NCBI GenBank assembly: GCA_945875085.1
Contig: CAMCJU010000034.1
Location: 1 to 7,911 of the forward strand
Direction of reading: 5' to 3'
Origin: Candidatus Phycorickettsia trachydisci
Lineage (GTDB): Bacteria > Pseudomonadota > Alphaproteobacteria > Rickettsiales > Rickettsiaceae
DNA: 7,911 bases
Below, piece by piece: positions 1 through 7,259 of this stretch; the first letter of the stretch is position 1; each line of letters begins with the position of its first letter. Made by a program: the position numbers and the translations under genes. The notes under the pieces were generated by a model. The model saw only the letters and a program-made list of their open reading frames with translations. It was not told the DNA's origin and searched no databases.

Positions 1-8
1 GCCAGGCT

Positions 9-872
9 TTACCTTTCTAGCGATCCCGCCCCCACAACCATTGCAGCTACTGAACACGAATGATGCGGCGCCCTAAATGGCCTATTGTAGTTCAAGACAC
101 CATCACTGATCATGCCGGCAACACTAGCTATAATGCTACACTCTAGCACCTCTGTGGCTGTCATCGGCGGAAGTATTCCTGGTAAGGCTCCAGCTAGCAT
201 GGATTTTCCAGTCCCAGGAGCTCCAAACATAAGCAAATTATGCCCCCCAGCTGCTGCTATCTCAAGTGTTCTTTTAGCCACTTCTTGCGCTTGAACGTTG
301 GCAATATCAGGATATTGTATCGCGCTGTCATAACTTGATGCTGGCTCGGGCTGTGGCAAAATCTGACTACCCTTAAAATGATTAACTAGTTCTAGCAAAT
401 TTTCAGGAGCTACGATTCTTTCGTTAGCTGACCAGGCTGCTTCTTTGGCGTTTTTATAAGGACAAATCAAGCCCTTACCTAATGCGTTTGCTGAAATAGC
501 CGTTGGCAGAACTCCAGATATTGGCAAAATAGAGCCATCTAAAGATAATTCCCCAAGTATTATAAATTCACTCATGTGATCTATGGGCAAAATCCCAGCT
601 CCTGCTAGAATTGCACAAGCGATTGCTAAGTCAAAATGACTGCCTTCTTTTAGCAAATATGCTGGCGCTAAATTCACCAATATCTTTTTAGCTGGCAAGG
701 ATAAGCCAAATGAACCAAGAGCCGCCCTAACCCTTTCTTTAGACTCGGAGATAGTCTTATCAGCTAAACCTACAATAGTAAACGATGGAAGTCCCGAGGT
801 GATTTGAAGCTGAACATCGACGCTTGTAACTTCTATGCCATTGAAGGCAACGCTTGTAACGTGTATTACCAT
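9..872 (-). CDS. comM: ComM/YifB family Mg-chelatase-like AAA+ ATPase, N-terminal part, frame broken near the window edge
   Basis: This encodes the N-terminal 287 residues of the ComM/YifB family (usually about 500 residues). ComM is a cytoplasmic AAA+ helicase that helps branch migration during natural transformation in several bacteria. Residues 1-90 are the S5-like N-terminal domain, with the family signatures SGLPSFTIVGLADKT and LVNLAPAYLLKEGSHFDLAIA. Residues 217-224 are the Walker A motif GAPGTGKS, and RPFRAPHHSCSVAAM (from about residue 264) is the conserved stretch before the GGG..PGE segment. The frame then ends prematurely at a TAA (9-11). Homology resumes in another frame (GGGIARKVKPG) up to base 1, so the rest of the gene lies off the left edge. 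The ATG at 870-872 fits the usual family start; no clear Shine-Dalgarno is seen. The gene is divergent from the downstream operon. Family assignment is firm. Whether it is a true pseudogene or a base-calling error cannot be decided here. Confidence 0.9.
   Translation of the reverse strand: MVIHVTSVAFNGIEVTSVDVQLQITSGLPSFTIVGLADKTISESKERVRAALGSFGLSLPAKKILVNLAPAYLLKEGSHFDLAIACAILAGAGILPIDHMSEFIILGELSLDGSILPISGVLPTAISANALGKGLICPYKNAKEAAWSANERIVAPENLLELVNHFKGSQILPQPEPASSYDSAIQYPDIANVQAQEVAKRTLEIAAAGGHNLLMFGAPGTGKSMLAGALPGILPPMTATEVLECSIIASVAGMISDGVLNYNRPFRAPHHSCSVAAMVVGAGSLER
29..33 (-). other. Probable frameshift site in comM (run of five G on the coding strand)
   Basis: On the coding (minus) strand the frame reads M-V-V-G-A-G-S-L-E-R-stop across this run. 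With one extra G it would read M-V-V-G-G-G-I-A-R-K-V-K-P-G, which is the conserved GGG...PG(E) segment of the YifB/ComM AAA+ domain, open to the window edge. A one-base loss in the homopolymer is therefore the simplest explanation; a two-base insertion just upstream would also fit. Confidence 0.75.
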
Positions 873-895
873 CTATTTATAGCTATTTAGTGGTT

Positions 896-913
896 AATTT
901 ATTGCAATAAATT
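896..913. promoter_or_regulatory. 18-bp perfect palindrome, possible operator
   Basis: AATTTATTGCAATAAATT is its own reverse complement and lies in the comM/DUF2628 divergent intergenic region. It has no loop, so it suits a dimeric protein-binding site better than a hairpin. A second, shorter palindrome with the same core (TTTGCAAA, 943-950) lies 42 bp away. In AT-rich DNA short palindromes arise by chance, so a regulatory role is only a suggestion. Confidence 0.3.
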
Positions 914-943
914 TTATCTACTTTTTTTATTTAATGATCAATT

Positions 944-971
944 TTGCAAACTTATCGTAATATCGTATCAT
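944..971 (+). promoter_or_regulatory. Candidate sigma-70 promoter for the plus-strand gene cluster
   Basis: TTGCAA (944-949, 4 of 6 to the -35 consensus) is followed after 16 bp by TATCAT (966-971, 5 of 6 to the -10 consensus). It sits about 40 bp before the first gene of the cluster, leaving a leader of roughly 30 bases. Other AT-rich hexamers nearby (TATATA, TATAAA at 971-980) could serve as the -10 instead. The rest of the 873-1011 intergenic region shows no gene or RNA I recognise. Confidence 0.35.
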
Positions 972-1011
972 ATATATAAAATATTTCAACCGAAAGAAGC
1001 TAAGTATAAAA

Positions 1012-1371
1012 ATGAAAACCTTTAGCGTTTATAGTAAAAAAGACCAGCCAAACGACATGGTAATACTAAAGGATGGCTTTTGCGTAGAAGCCAGTATGTT
1101 TGGAGCGCTTTGGGCTTTATATAAAAAATTATGGACCTTAGGGATCATATCTGGACTAATTTTGATAGCCTCATCAATGATTACTGGTCTTTACTCAGGT
1201 CTGATAAATGATTTTATAAAACACTTAATTTTATTTGCCTATGGTTTTTTTGCTTATGATATATTAGATTATAAACTGAATAAAACAGGTTATAAACTTC
1301 AGGATATCGTAATAGCTAACTCGCTCCAAGAAGCAGAGCTAATACATTTGCGCAAAATTAACAATGATTAA
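1012..1371 (+). CDS. DUF2628 domain-containing small membrane protein
   Basis: A 119-residue protein of unknown function that matches the DUF2628 pattern: an N-terminal MKTFSVY strand, a short polar stretch, then a DGFCVEASMFGALWALYKKLW segment (residues 21-41) resembling the family's 'F-GPLWALYH-LW' core. Two hydrophobic segments follow (about 42-63 and 70-84), then a GYKLQDIV...SLQEAEL tail that fits the family's C-terminal 'G(Y)...A...EEAE' region. It is predicted to sit in the inner membrane with both ends cytoplasmic. A purine-rich stretch GAAAGAAG at 992-999 is the nearest thing to a ribosome-binding site, rather far from the ATG. It is the first gene of the tight plus-strand cluster and ends 5 bp before the HIT gene. 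Such proteins are common in alphaproteobacteria; no biochemical role is known to me. Confidence 0.75.
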   Translation: MKTFSVYSKKDQPNDMVILKDGFCVEASMFGALWALYKKLWTLGIISGLILIASSMITGLYSGLINDFIKHLILFAYGFFAYDILDYKLNKTGYKLQDIVIANSLQEAELIHLRKINND

Positions 1372-1376
1372 GATTT

Positions 1377-1721
1377 ATGTACAGTACAGATAATATATTT
1401 GCAAAAATTTTATTAGGCATTCTGCCTAGCAAAATGATCTACCAAGATGAGGAGGTTTTTGCCTTTCATGACGCTTATCCTGTAGCTCCAGTGCATGCAA
1501 TACTCATCCCAAAGGCAGAATACACAGATTACGATCATTTTGCTAGGCAGGCAGATCCTTTAGCAGTAGGACGTTTTTTTACTAAAATCCCCCATATTAC
1601 AAAATTACTTGGGCTTGATTCTTACAGACTGATAACCAACAAAGGGGCTATTAGCGGCCAAAGTATTTTTCATTTTCATGTGCATATCATTGGAGGCGCA
1701 AAACTCGATACCTTAATTTGA
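1377..1721 (+). CDS. HIT family (HINT-like) nucleotide hydrolase/transferase
   Basis: A 114-residue histidine-triad protein, the usual length for the HINT branch. These are cytoplasmic dimers that bind purine nucleotides and cleave nucleoside phosphoramidates and related compounds through a histidine-AMP intermediate. The triad is H99-F-H101-V-H103-I-I in QSIFHFHVHIIGG, with H101 as the expected nucleophile. Upstream are the family's strand and loop signatures: DNIFAKILLGILPSKMIYQDEEVFAFHD and APVHAILIPKAEY. The CxxC zinc pair seen at the N-terminus of many HINT proteins is absent (FAKI instead), as I recall for Rickettsia homologues. The ATG lies 5 bp after the previous stop; asd follows after 21 bp. 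The physiological substrate in this lineage is unknown. Confidence 0.92.
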   Translation: MYSTDNIFAKILLGILPSKMIYQDEEVFAFHDAYPVAPVHAILIPKAEYTDYDHFARQADPLAVGRFFTKIPHITKLLGLDSYRLITNKGAISGQSIFHFHVHIIGGAKLDTLI

Positions 1722-1742
1722 AAATATTAATCATATAAACCA

Positions 1743-2750
1743 ATGACCAGAAAATATAATATAGCAATTGTAGGAGCTACAGGGGCAGCAGGAAGAGAGA
1801 CTATCCAAATACTATCTGAGCGCAATTTTCCTATAGCAAAAATCTTTGCCGTAGCCTCAGATAATTCATTAGGCAAAAAGATAAGCTTTGGCCATGGCTA
1901 TCTAACTGTTGATAGAATAGAAGATATAGATTGGAGCGATATCGATATAATCTTTTCATCAGCTGGGGAGGTGGTAACAAAGTCTCTAGTAGACAAAGCG
2001 CTTAAAAGATCTATCATAATTGATAAAACATCTTTATATCGCTTAGATAAACAAGTGCCCTTGGTAGTTCCTGAAATAAATAAAACCGACATCAAGCTTT
2101 TTGCAGCAAAAAACATCATCTCTAATCCCAATTGCTGCGTCATCCCCTTGGCTCTTGCGCTAAAGCCTCTGGATGATTTTAATAAAATCAAAAGAGTCGT
2201 GATTTCCACGTATCAATCAATGTCCGGAGCTGGAACAAAAGGCTTGGAAGCTTTATATGAGCAAACAAAAAAGAAATTTGTCTACTTAGAAGAAATGGAA
2301 GATCAAGGAGATATTGATGAAAATAGCAATGTTGCCTTTAATATAATCCCTAAGATTGGCGCGCTAGATCTTGCGGGCTATACTGATGAGGAAAATAAGA
2401 TCATTTCAGAGCTGAATCGCATCTTGGGAGAAGATATTAAAATCACCGCAACCTCTGTTAGAGTTCCAGTATTCATCGGGCATAGCTTTTCAGTAAATGT
2501 AGAGCTCAAAAATGAGTTTAGCATTTTGGAAATTGAAAATATTTTAAATAATGCCCCAGGTATACAATTAACACGCGAGCCTGTTACGCCTACTGAGGCC
2601 TCAGGACTAGATAGCGTTTTTGTCTCAAGATTGCGCCATGATCACTCGAGTCCTAATTCTTTAAATATGTGGGTCGTGACAGACAATCTACGCAAAGGAG
2701 CAGCATTAAATGCCGTACAAATAGCAGAAAACTTAATCAGTTTGTTATAG
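1743..2750 (+). CDS. asd: Aspartate-semialdehyde dehydrogenase
   Basis: This cytoplasmic enzyme reduces aspartyl-4-phosphate to aspartate-4-semialdehyde with NADPH, at the branch point toward diaminopimelate/lysine and threonine/methionine. In Rickettsiales the diaminopimelate branch for peptidoglycan is the likely need. At 335 residues it is the normal length. Visible motifs are the Rossmann loop GATGAAGRE (11-19), the catalytic cysteine C131 in NPNCC (128-132), TYQSMSGAGTKG (156-167), the substrate-binding RVPVFIGHS segment (240-248) with H247, and the C-terminal WVVTDNLRKGAALNAVQIAE. The catalytic Cys is followed by a second Cys where Ser is more usual; this should not affect catalysis. 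No Shine-Dalgarno is evident, but the start matches the family N-terminus. It lies 21 bp after the HIT gene and 9 bp before the glutamine-synthetase-like gene. Confidence 0.95.
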   Translation: MTRKYNIAIVGATGAAGRETIQILSERNFPIAKIFAVASDNSLGKKISFGHGYLTVDRIEDIDWSDIDIIFSSAGEVVTKSLVDKALKRSIIIDKTSLYRLDKQVPLVVPEINKTDIKLFAAKNIISNPNCCVIPLALALKPLDDFNKIKRVVISTYQSMSGAGTKGLEALYEQTKKKFVYLEEMEDQGDIDENSNVAFNIIPKIGALDLAGYTDEENKIISELNRILGEDIKITATSVRVPVFIGHSFSVNVELKNEFSILEIENILNNAPGIQLTREPVTPTEASGLDSVFVSRLRHDHSSPNSLNMWVVTDNLRKGAALNAVQIAENLISLL

Positions 2751-2759
2751 AATATTATC

Positions 2760-3872
2760 GTGCCAAATAATAATCAAAATAATATTTTACTTGAATATGA
2801 CTTTCAGTCTGTTTCATATAAATCTATTGACATGCTTGGCCGTATAACTGAAGAAGATATGCCATTTAGGCAATTTTGCAATACCAAAGATGAGCCGAAG
2901 TATTTTCGCTACTTTGCCGATCCTTTTAAAAACCTACCAACATTGAATGTTTTTAAATCATCCAGCGCTCATGATGTTGCCAGTCAAGTAGAATCTTTGC
3001 TGAAAGTTAAAAAAATTGAATTGGAATTAGAGTTGTCGATCGATTTTATAATCTTTGATGATCCAAGAAGCCTGAATGAGAAAATATATAACCTTGGGGA
3101 TAGTTTAGATCATAGACCTACAAGGCATCATTATCAAAACATCGATCCATTAAACAATATAAGATCTGAGATAGTAGCTCACTTAGAAAAGCTAGGAATA
3201 CAAGTGTTGCGTCATGTTGCTGCGGATCATTTCAACAAATGCAACATTACTTTTGCAGAAACTAGCTTTATCCAGGCAGTAAATAATTTTTTAGTTGCTA
3301 AATATTTAATTAAAAATGTTGTAGCCTCCTATGGCAAAGTTGCTACATTTATGCCCAAACCTAATAACTGGCAGCAAAATAGCATAACAGCACTAATATC
3401 GCTAGATGGAATTAATACCAAAAATTTTGCCATCGGAATCGCCCAAAACATCAAAGCACTAACTGCTTTTACCAATCCGTCTTGTAACGGCTTTAAAAAA
3501 CTCTCTTCGCATAAAGAGATGGCAAATATACAAATTATCGATCTTAAAAAAAACATCCAAAAAATAGAACTTAGCTTTGTAGACTGCATATCTAATCCGT
3601 TATTGGCTTTTTCGGCAATAATCCTTGCCGGACTTAGCTTTGAGACGAAAAATCAACCTAATAAGATAGATTTAAGTCAAAGAGGCATCCCTTTACACTT
3701 TGCCGAAAACTTAACCGATAGCCTAAGAATAATAGAGCAAGATTTGAAATTTTATTACAATATCTTCGAGAAATCTTTCGTGAATAATTACACACATCTG
3801 GTAAAAGATAACGAAAAATTCCATAATTTACACATAAGTACAAGTGAAATTATGGTATATTATAATATGTAA
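2760..3872 (+). CDS. Glutamine-synthetase-like protein, shortened, probable pseudoenzyme
   Basis: This 370-residue protein aligns colinearly with bacterial class I glutamine synthetase (about 470 residues). Matching blocks are DFIIFDDPR (95-103), IRSEIVAHLEKLGI (134-147), YGKVATFMPKP (191-201), IKALTAFTNPSCNGFKKL (231-248), NPLLAFSAIILAGL (279-292), and a C-terminal EIMVYYNM like the enzyme's EFELYYSV. The active site is largely gone. By E. coli/Salmonella numbering from memory, E129 becomes S93, E131 D95, E212 A155, E220 I163, H269 T210, H271 L212, R344 Q258 and R359 S272. The E327 flap loop with R339 is deleted by about 12 residues; E357 (E270) is kept. The adenylylated Tyr397 corresponds to I303. 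It should fold like the synthetase but not make glutamine; its real role is unknown. GTG at 2760 is the first usual start codon after the in-frame TAG ending asd. No internal stops, and composition resembles its neighbours. Confidence 0.8.
   Translation: MPNNNQNNILLEYDFQSVSYKSIDMLGRITEEDMPFRQFCNTKDEPKYFRYFADPFKNLPTLNVFKSSSAHDVASQVESLLKVKKIELELELSIDFIIFDDPRSLNEKIYNLGDSLDHRPTRHHYQNIDPLNNIRSEIVAHLEKLGIQVLRHVAADHFNKCNITFAETSFIQAVNNFLVAKYLIKNVVASYGKVATFMPKPNNWQQNSITALISLDGINTKNFAIGIAQNIKALTAFTNPSCNGFKKLSSHKEMANIQIIDLKKNIQKIELSFVDCISNPLLAFSAIILAGLSFETKNQPNKIDLSQRGIPLHFAENLTDSLRIIEQDLKFYYNIFEKSFVNNYTHLVKDNEKFHNLHISTSEIMVYYNM
3861..3866 (+). promoter_or_regulatory. Possible internal -10 element (TATAAT) ahead of the type I secretion genes
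   Basis: A perfect TATAAT lies inside the last codons of the glutamine-synthetase-like gene, with a start point expected about 20 bases before the secretion ATPase ATG. No good -35 is found 16-18 bp upstream and there is no TG extension. In such AT-rich DNA this is weak evidence for separate transcription of the exporter genes. Confidence 0.2.
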
Positions 3873-3892
3873 CATTACAGCTAATTTTATTC

Positions 3893-5653
3893 ATGAAACA
3901 AATACCAATCGTAGAGTCAGTCATAAAAGACCTAAACCCATTACAGCAAGCTCTGCAAAAAGCTAAGCAAGCTTTTGTAGTAGTATTTATATTTGCATTC
4001 TGTGTGAATATTTTAATGCTGATAACGCCTTTATATTCCTTGCAAGTGCTTGATAGAGTAATTGGCAGCGGGAACCTAGCAACATTATTGATGCTTTCAT
4101 TAATAATAGGCTTTATTTATTTTGTATATGGCTTGTTGCAAGTTGCCAGATCCTTTACGCTAATTAAAATAGGCGAGTGGTTAGATAGCCAGATATCCCC
4201 TTTACTCTTTAGCCATTCAGTAGCAGCGGCATCTATAAAGCAAACTCTAGGCGCTAGTCAAGTATTGCGCGACTTTCAAACTGTCAAAACTTTTTTAACA
4301 AGCACTGGACTAAATACTATTTTCGACGCCCCTTGGACTATAGCATATGTTGTTGTGCTTTATATGATACACCCCTACATGGGAAACATAGCAGTTTTTG
4401 GAGGAATTATTATCATCAGCTTTGCCTTCATCAATGCCATTGCTACGACTAAGGTATTGAGTGAGGCTACTGAGTACTCTATTAAAAGTCTCAATCAGGC
4501 AGAGATTGCTACGCGTAATGCAGAAGTAATTGAGGCTATGGGCATGATGAAAAATGTTGCAAATAATTGGCGCAAATTCAACAAGCAAGCTTTAGCAAAG
4601 CAGTCTACAGCAAGCTATAGGAACGGAGTTATCTCAAATGTTTCAAGATACATCCGCAATATCATCACAATGCTAGTGACAGGATGCGGAGCGTATGTGG
4701 TGGTGGAGTCTAATAACTTAAGCATGACTACAGGGGGGATGATCGCAAGTTCAATACTAGTCGGCAGAGCTTTAGCTCCATTTGATAATTTTATTGAACT
4801 ATGGAAAGGAATTAACAATACGACCAAGGCCTATAACAGGATCACCCAAGCGCTAAAGACCGTTTCTTTAAGAGACGATACGATGCCTATTCCTACAGTA
4901 CAAGGAAAACTCACAGTAGAGAATTTATACTACGCTCATGAGGCTAAAAATCCTTTAGCCTTTATGCTAAATCCTAAATATGTGATCAAAAACCTATCCT
5001 TCACACTAGAAGCAGGAGAGATTTTAGCAATCATTGGGCCAAGCGCAGCGGGCAAATCTACTATTGCCAAATTATTAGTAGGCGTCTGGCATGCCTTATC
5101 TGGCAGCGTAAGACTCGATGGAGGAGAAGTTCATCGCTGGAATCGTGAAAATTTTGGCACACATGTAGGCTATTTACCTCAAGGAATTGAGCTATTTAGC
5201 GGCACGATCAAACAAAACATAGCAAGAATGGCAGAAGACTTTGATCCTGAAAAAGTTATTGAAGCTGCAAAAATGTCTGGCGCCCATGATGTGATACTAA
5301 AATTACCAGAAGGGTATGATTCTGACATCGGTATTGCTGGCTCTAGTCTTTCAGGAGGCCAAAAACAAAGAGTTGGGCTTGCTAGAGCGTTTTATGGCAA
5401 TCCTAAATTAGTAATACTAGATGAGCCTAATGCTAACCTGGACGAAGCTGGTGAAAAAGCTTTGGCTGGCGCTCTAATCGAGGCTAGAAAAAAGAATATT
5501 ACTGTTATTGTAATATCTCATAGACCTTCGATTTTATCTGTTGTTGATAAAATTTTAGTATTGCAAGATGGCGCTTTGGCAGCTTACGGCACCAAGCAAG
5601 AAGTGGAAAATAAAATACAAACACTAAAGGGAGGAATAATTCATATCAACTAA
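3893..5653 (+). CDS. Type I secretion system permease/ATPase (PrtD/HlyB-type ABC exporter)
   Basis: Inner-membrane ABC exporter subunit of a type I secretion system; it recognises an unfolded protein with a C-terminal signal and drives its export with ATP. At 586 residues it has the PrtD/AprD size and lacks the N-terminal C39 peptidase or peptidase-like domain of HlyB. The transmembrane domain spans about residues 27-315 and begins with the family signature LITPLYSLQVLDRVIGSGN (43-61). The nucleotide-binding domain holds Walker A GPSAAGKST (382-390), Q-loop Q430, the ABC signature LSGGQKQR (486-493), Walker B LVILDE (506-511), D-loop NLD (515-517) and H-loop H543. All catalytic residues are intact. 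The HlyD partner starts 8 bp after its stop. The outer-membrane TolC and the substrate are elsewhere. Symbols prtD, aprD or hlyB would all be loose analogies. Confidence 0.93.
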   Translation: MKQIPIVESVIKDLNPLQQALQKAKQAFVVVFIFAFCVNILMLITPLYSLQVLDRVIGSGNLATLLMLSLIIGFIYFVYGLLQVARSFTLIKIGEWLDSQISPLLFSHSVAAASIKQTLGASQVLRDFQTVKTFLTSTGLNTIFDAPWTIAYVVVLYMIHPYMGNIAVFGGIIIISFAFINAIATTKVLSEATEYSIKSLNQAEIATRNAEVIEAMGMMKNVANNWRKFNKQALAKQSTASYRNGVISNVSRYIRNIITMLVTGCGAYVVVESNNLSMTTGGMIASSILVGRALAPFDNFIELWKGINNTTKAYNRITQALKTVSLRDDTMPIPTVQGKLTVENLYYAHEAKNPLAFMLNPKYVIKNLSFTLEAGEILAIIGPSAAGKSTIAKLLVGVWHALSGSVRLDGGEVHRWNRENFGTHVGYLPQGIELFSGTIKQNIARMAEDFDPEKVIEAAKMSGAHDVILKLPEGYDSDIGIAGSSLSGGQKQRVGLARAFYGNPKLVILDEPNANLDEAGEKALAGALIEARKKNITVIVISHRPSILSVVDKILVLQDGALAAYGTKQEVENKIQTLKGGIIHIN

Positions 5654-5661
5654 ATTTAAAA

Positions 5662-7254
5662 ATGACAAATTCAGACAATAAAGAAAAAATTAACATACAG
5701 GAACTGCAAAAGTTTTTAATGGCCGCCCAAGCAGGAGCTCAAAATAACAATGCAAACCACCCCCCAGAGGCGCCTAAAACATTGAGAGAAAAATTTAAAG
5801 CAATCATCCCAAGAGGCATTAAAGCATTCCAAAAAATGGCCATTGCTAGCGTGCATTATATTGATAGAAGTATAAATTTTATTATCAAAAGCAACGATCC
5901 TGAAAGGAATGAGATTTTGCATTATGCAAGACCTCCTATCATATTTGGCGCATTTGTGATCTTAATTTTCGTAGTCATGGGAGGCATTTGGTCAATGACC
6001 GCGCCTCTTGATAGTGCTGCTCACGCTATGGGCACTGTCATGTCCAGTAGCTATAGGCAACAATTACAGTACTCTGGTTCATATCCCGGCATTATTAAAA
6101 AGATCTATGTTAAGCAGGGCGATTTTGTCAAAGCAGGAGAGCCTGTTGTTGAATTTGACGAAACTCAAGCCAGAAGTAATTATGAGACTATTTTAAATCA
6201 GTACCTTAACTCTATGGCTCTTGAAAGTCGCTTAATAGCCGAAAGAGACGACTTATCAGAAATAAAATTCAATCCAATACTTTCTGAGCATAGCACTGCC
6301 GAGATAAAAAAATTGCTAAAAGTGCAAACTAACATTTTTATCGCTAAAAAAGATTATTATGAAAAATCAACTACCTCTTTTAAAAAAGAAATTGAGCAAT
6401 ATAAGAGAAAAATAGAAGCTTTTGATGAGCGGAAAAAGTCTCTGCTTAAAAATCACAATATCACCGCGGAAAGATTAAAGAGCACAAATAGTCTATTGAA
6501 AGAAGGATTTTCATCAAAAAGCGAAGTGCAAAAATTTGAGATCTCTTTGGCTGATTTAAAATCGCAAATATCCTCTCTTGATTCAGATCATGCTAGCGCA
6601 GAGCAGGAAATTGCAAAAACTGAGATTAAAATCATCAATATCAAAAATCAATATGTTAGCGATGCGCTAAAAGAACTCAAAGAGACCCAAGTTCAAAGAG
6701 CGGACCTAAAAGAAAAGCTTATCATGGTCGAAGATAACTTAAAGCGAATTGTCTTAAAATCCCCTGCTGATGGCTTTGTCAATCAAGTCCACTTTCATAC
6801 TATTGGCGGCGTGGTGCCCAGCGGCAATATTGTTGCGGAAATAAGCCCTGCTAATGAGAAGCTAATTGTAGATGCTAAAATCCCTGCAGGAAATATTGAT
6901 TCAGTGCTAGTAGGACAAAAAGCTAAACTAAAATTTTTAGCCTACAAGTCAAGAACTTCGCCAACTTTTTTAGGTACTGTAGTTTCAATATCGCCTGACA
7001 CCGTTCAAGATCAACAAGCTGCCGGGGCTTTCGCTCAGCACAATAAGATGATGGCAAGAGCTGGAGATCAATTCTACATCGCCAAAATTGAAATTGATAT
7101 GCAAGACTTTGAAAAGATAGCAAAAAAGAGAAATTTAAAGCTGATTCCTGGAATGATGGCCGATATTCAGATTGTAACTGGAACAAGAACATTATTTAGA
7201 TATCTGATTGACCCAGTAGCCGATCAAGCATTTAAAGCTTTTAAAGAAAGATAG
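5662..7254 (+). CDS. HlyD family type I secretion periplasmic adaptor (membrane fusion protein)
   Basis: Membrane-fusion subunit linking the inner-membrane ABC exporter to TolC. Residues 1-92 are a cytoplasmic N-terminal region with a polar, Gln/Asn-rich start and a basic stretch (about 38-60). A single transmembrane helix spans about 93-112. The first lipoyl-like half (YPGIIKKIYVKQGDFVKAGE, 141-160) and the second (KSPADGFVNQVHFHTIGG, 366-383) flank a long alpha-helical coiled-coil hairpin (about 185-355). The beta-barrel region ends in the family signature LIPGMMADIQIVTGTRT (494-510) and the C-terminal YLIDPVADQAFKAFKER. The total of 530 residues exceeds the usual 430-480, mostly through the N-terminal extension. 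It directly follows the ABC subunit and ends 5 bp from the convergent znuC; no clear terminator is visible between them. Confidence 0.93.
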   Translation: MTNSDNKEKINIQELQKFLMAAQAGAQNNNANHPPEAPKTLREKFKAIIPRGIKAFQKMAIASVHYIDRSINFIIKSNDPERNEILHYARPPIIFGAFVILIFVVMGGIWSMTAPLDSAAHAMGTVMSSSYRQQLQYSGSYPGIIKKIYVKQGDFVKAGEPVVEFDETQARSNYETILNQYLNSMALESRLIAERDDLSEIKFNPILSEHSTAEIKKLLKVQTNIFIAKKDYYEKSTTSFKKEIEQYKRKIEAFDERKKSLLKNHNITAERLKSTNSLLKEGFSSKSEVQKFEISLADLKSQISSLDSDHASAEQEIAKTEIKIINIKNQYVSDALKELKETQVQRADLKEKLIMVEDNLKRIVLKSPADGFVNQVHFHTIGGVVPSGNIVAEISPANEKLIVDAKIPAGNIDSVLVGQKAKLKFLAYKSRTSPTFLGTVVSISPDTVQDQQAAGAFAQHNKMMARAGDQFYIAKIEIDMQDFEKIAKKRNLKLIPGMMADIQIVTGTRTLFRYLIDPVADQAFKAFKER

Positions 7255-7259
7255 GATTT

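Noticed and set aside
3329..3589. Minus-strand open frame of 86 codons inside the glutamine-synthetase-like gene
   Set aside because: It lies wholly within a gene whose plus-strand frame shows clear family homology; the antisense product has no recognisable domain.
2760..3872. Calling the 370-residue protein a functional glutamine synthetase (glnA)
   Set aside because: Overall homology is clear, but nearly all metal and substrate ligands and the flap loop are substituted or deleted, so catalysis is very unlikely.
6923..7192. Minus-strand open frame of 89 codons inside the HlyD gene
   Set aside because: It is antisense to the conserved beta-barrel and C-terminal signature of HlyD and has no family resemblance.
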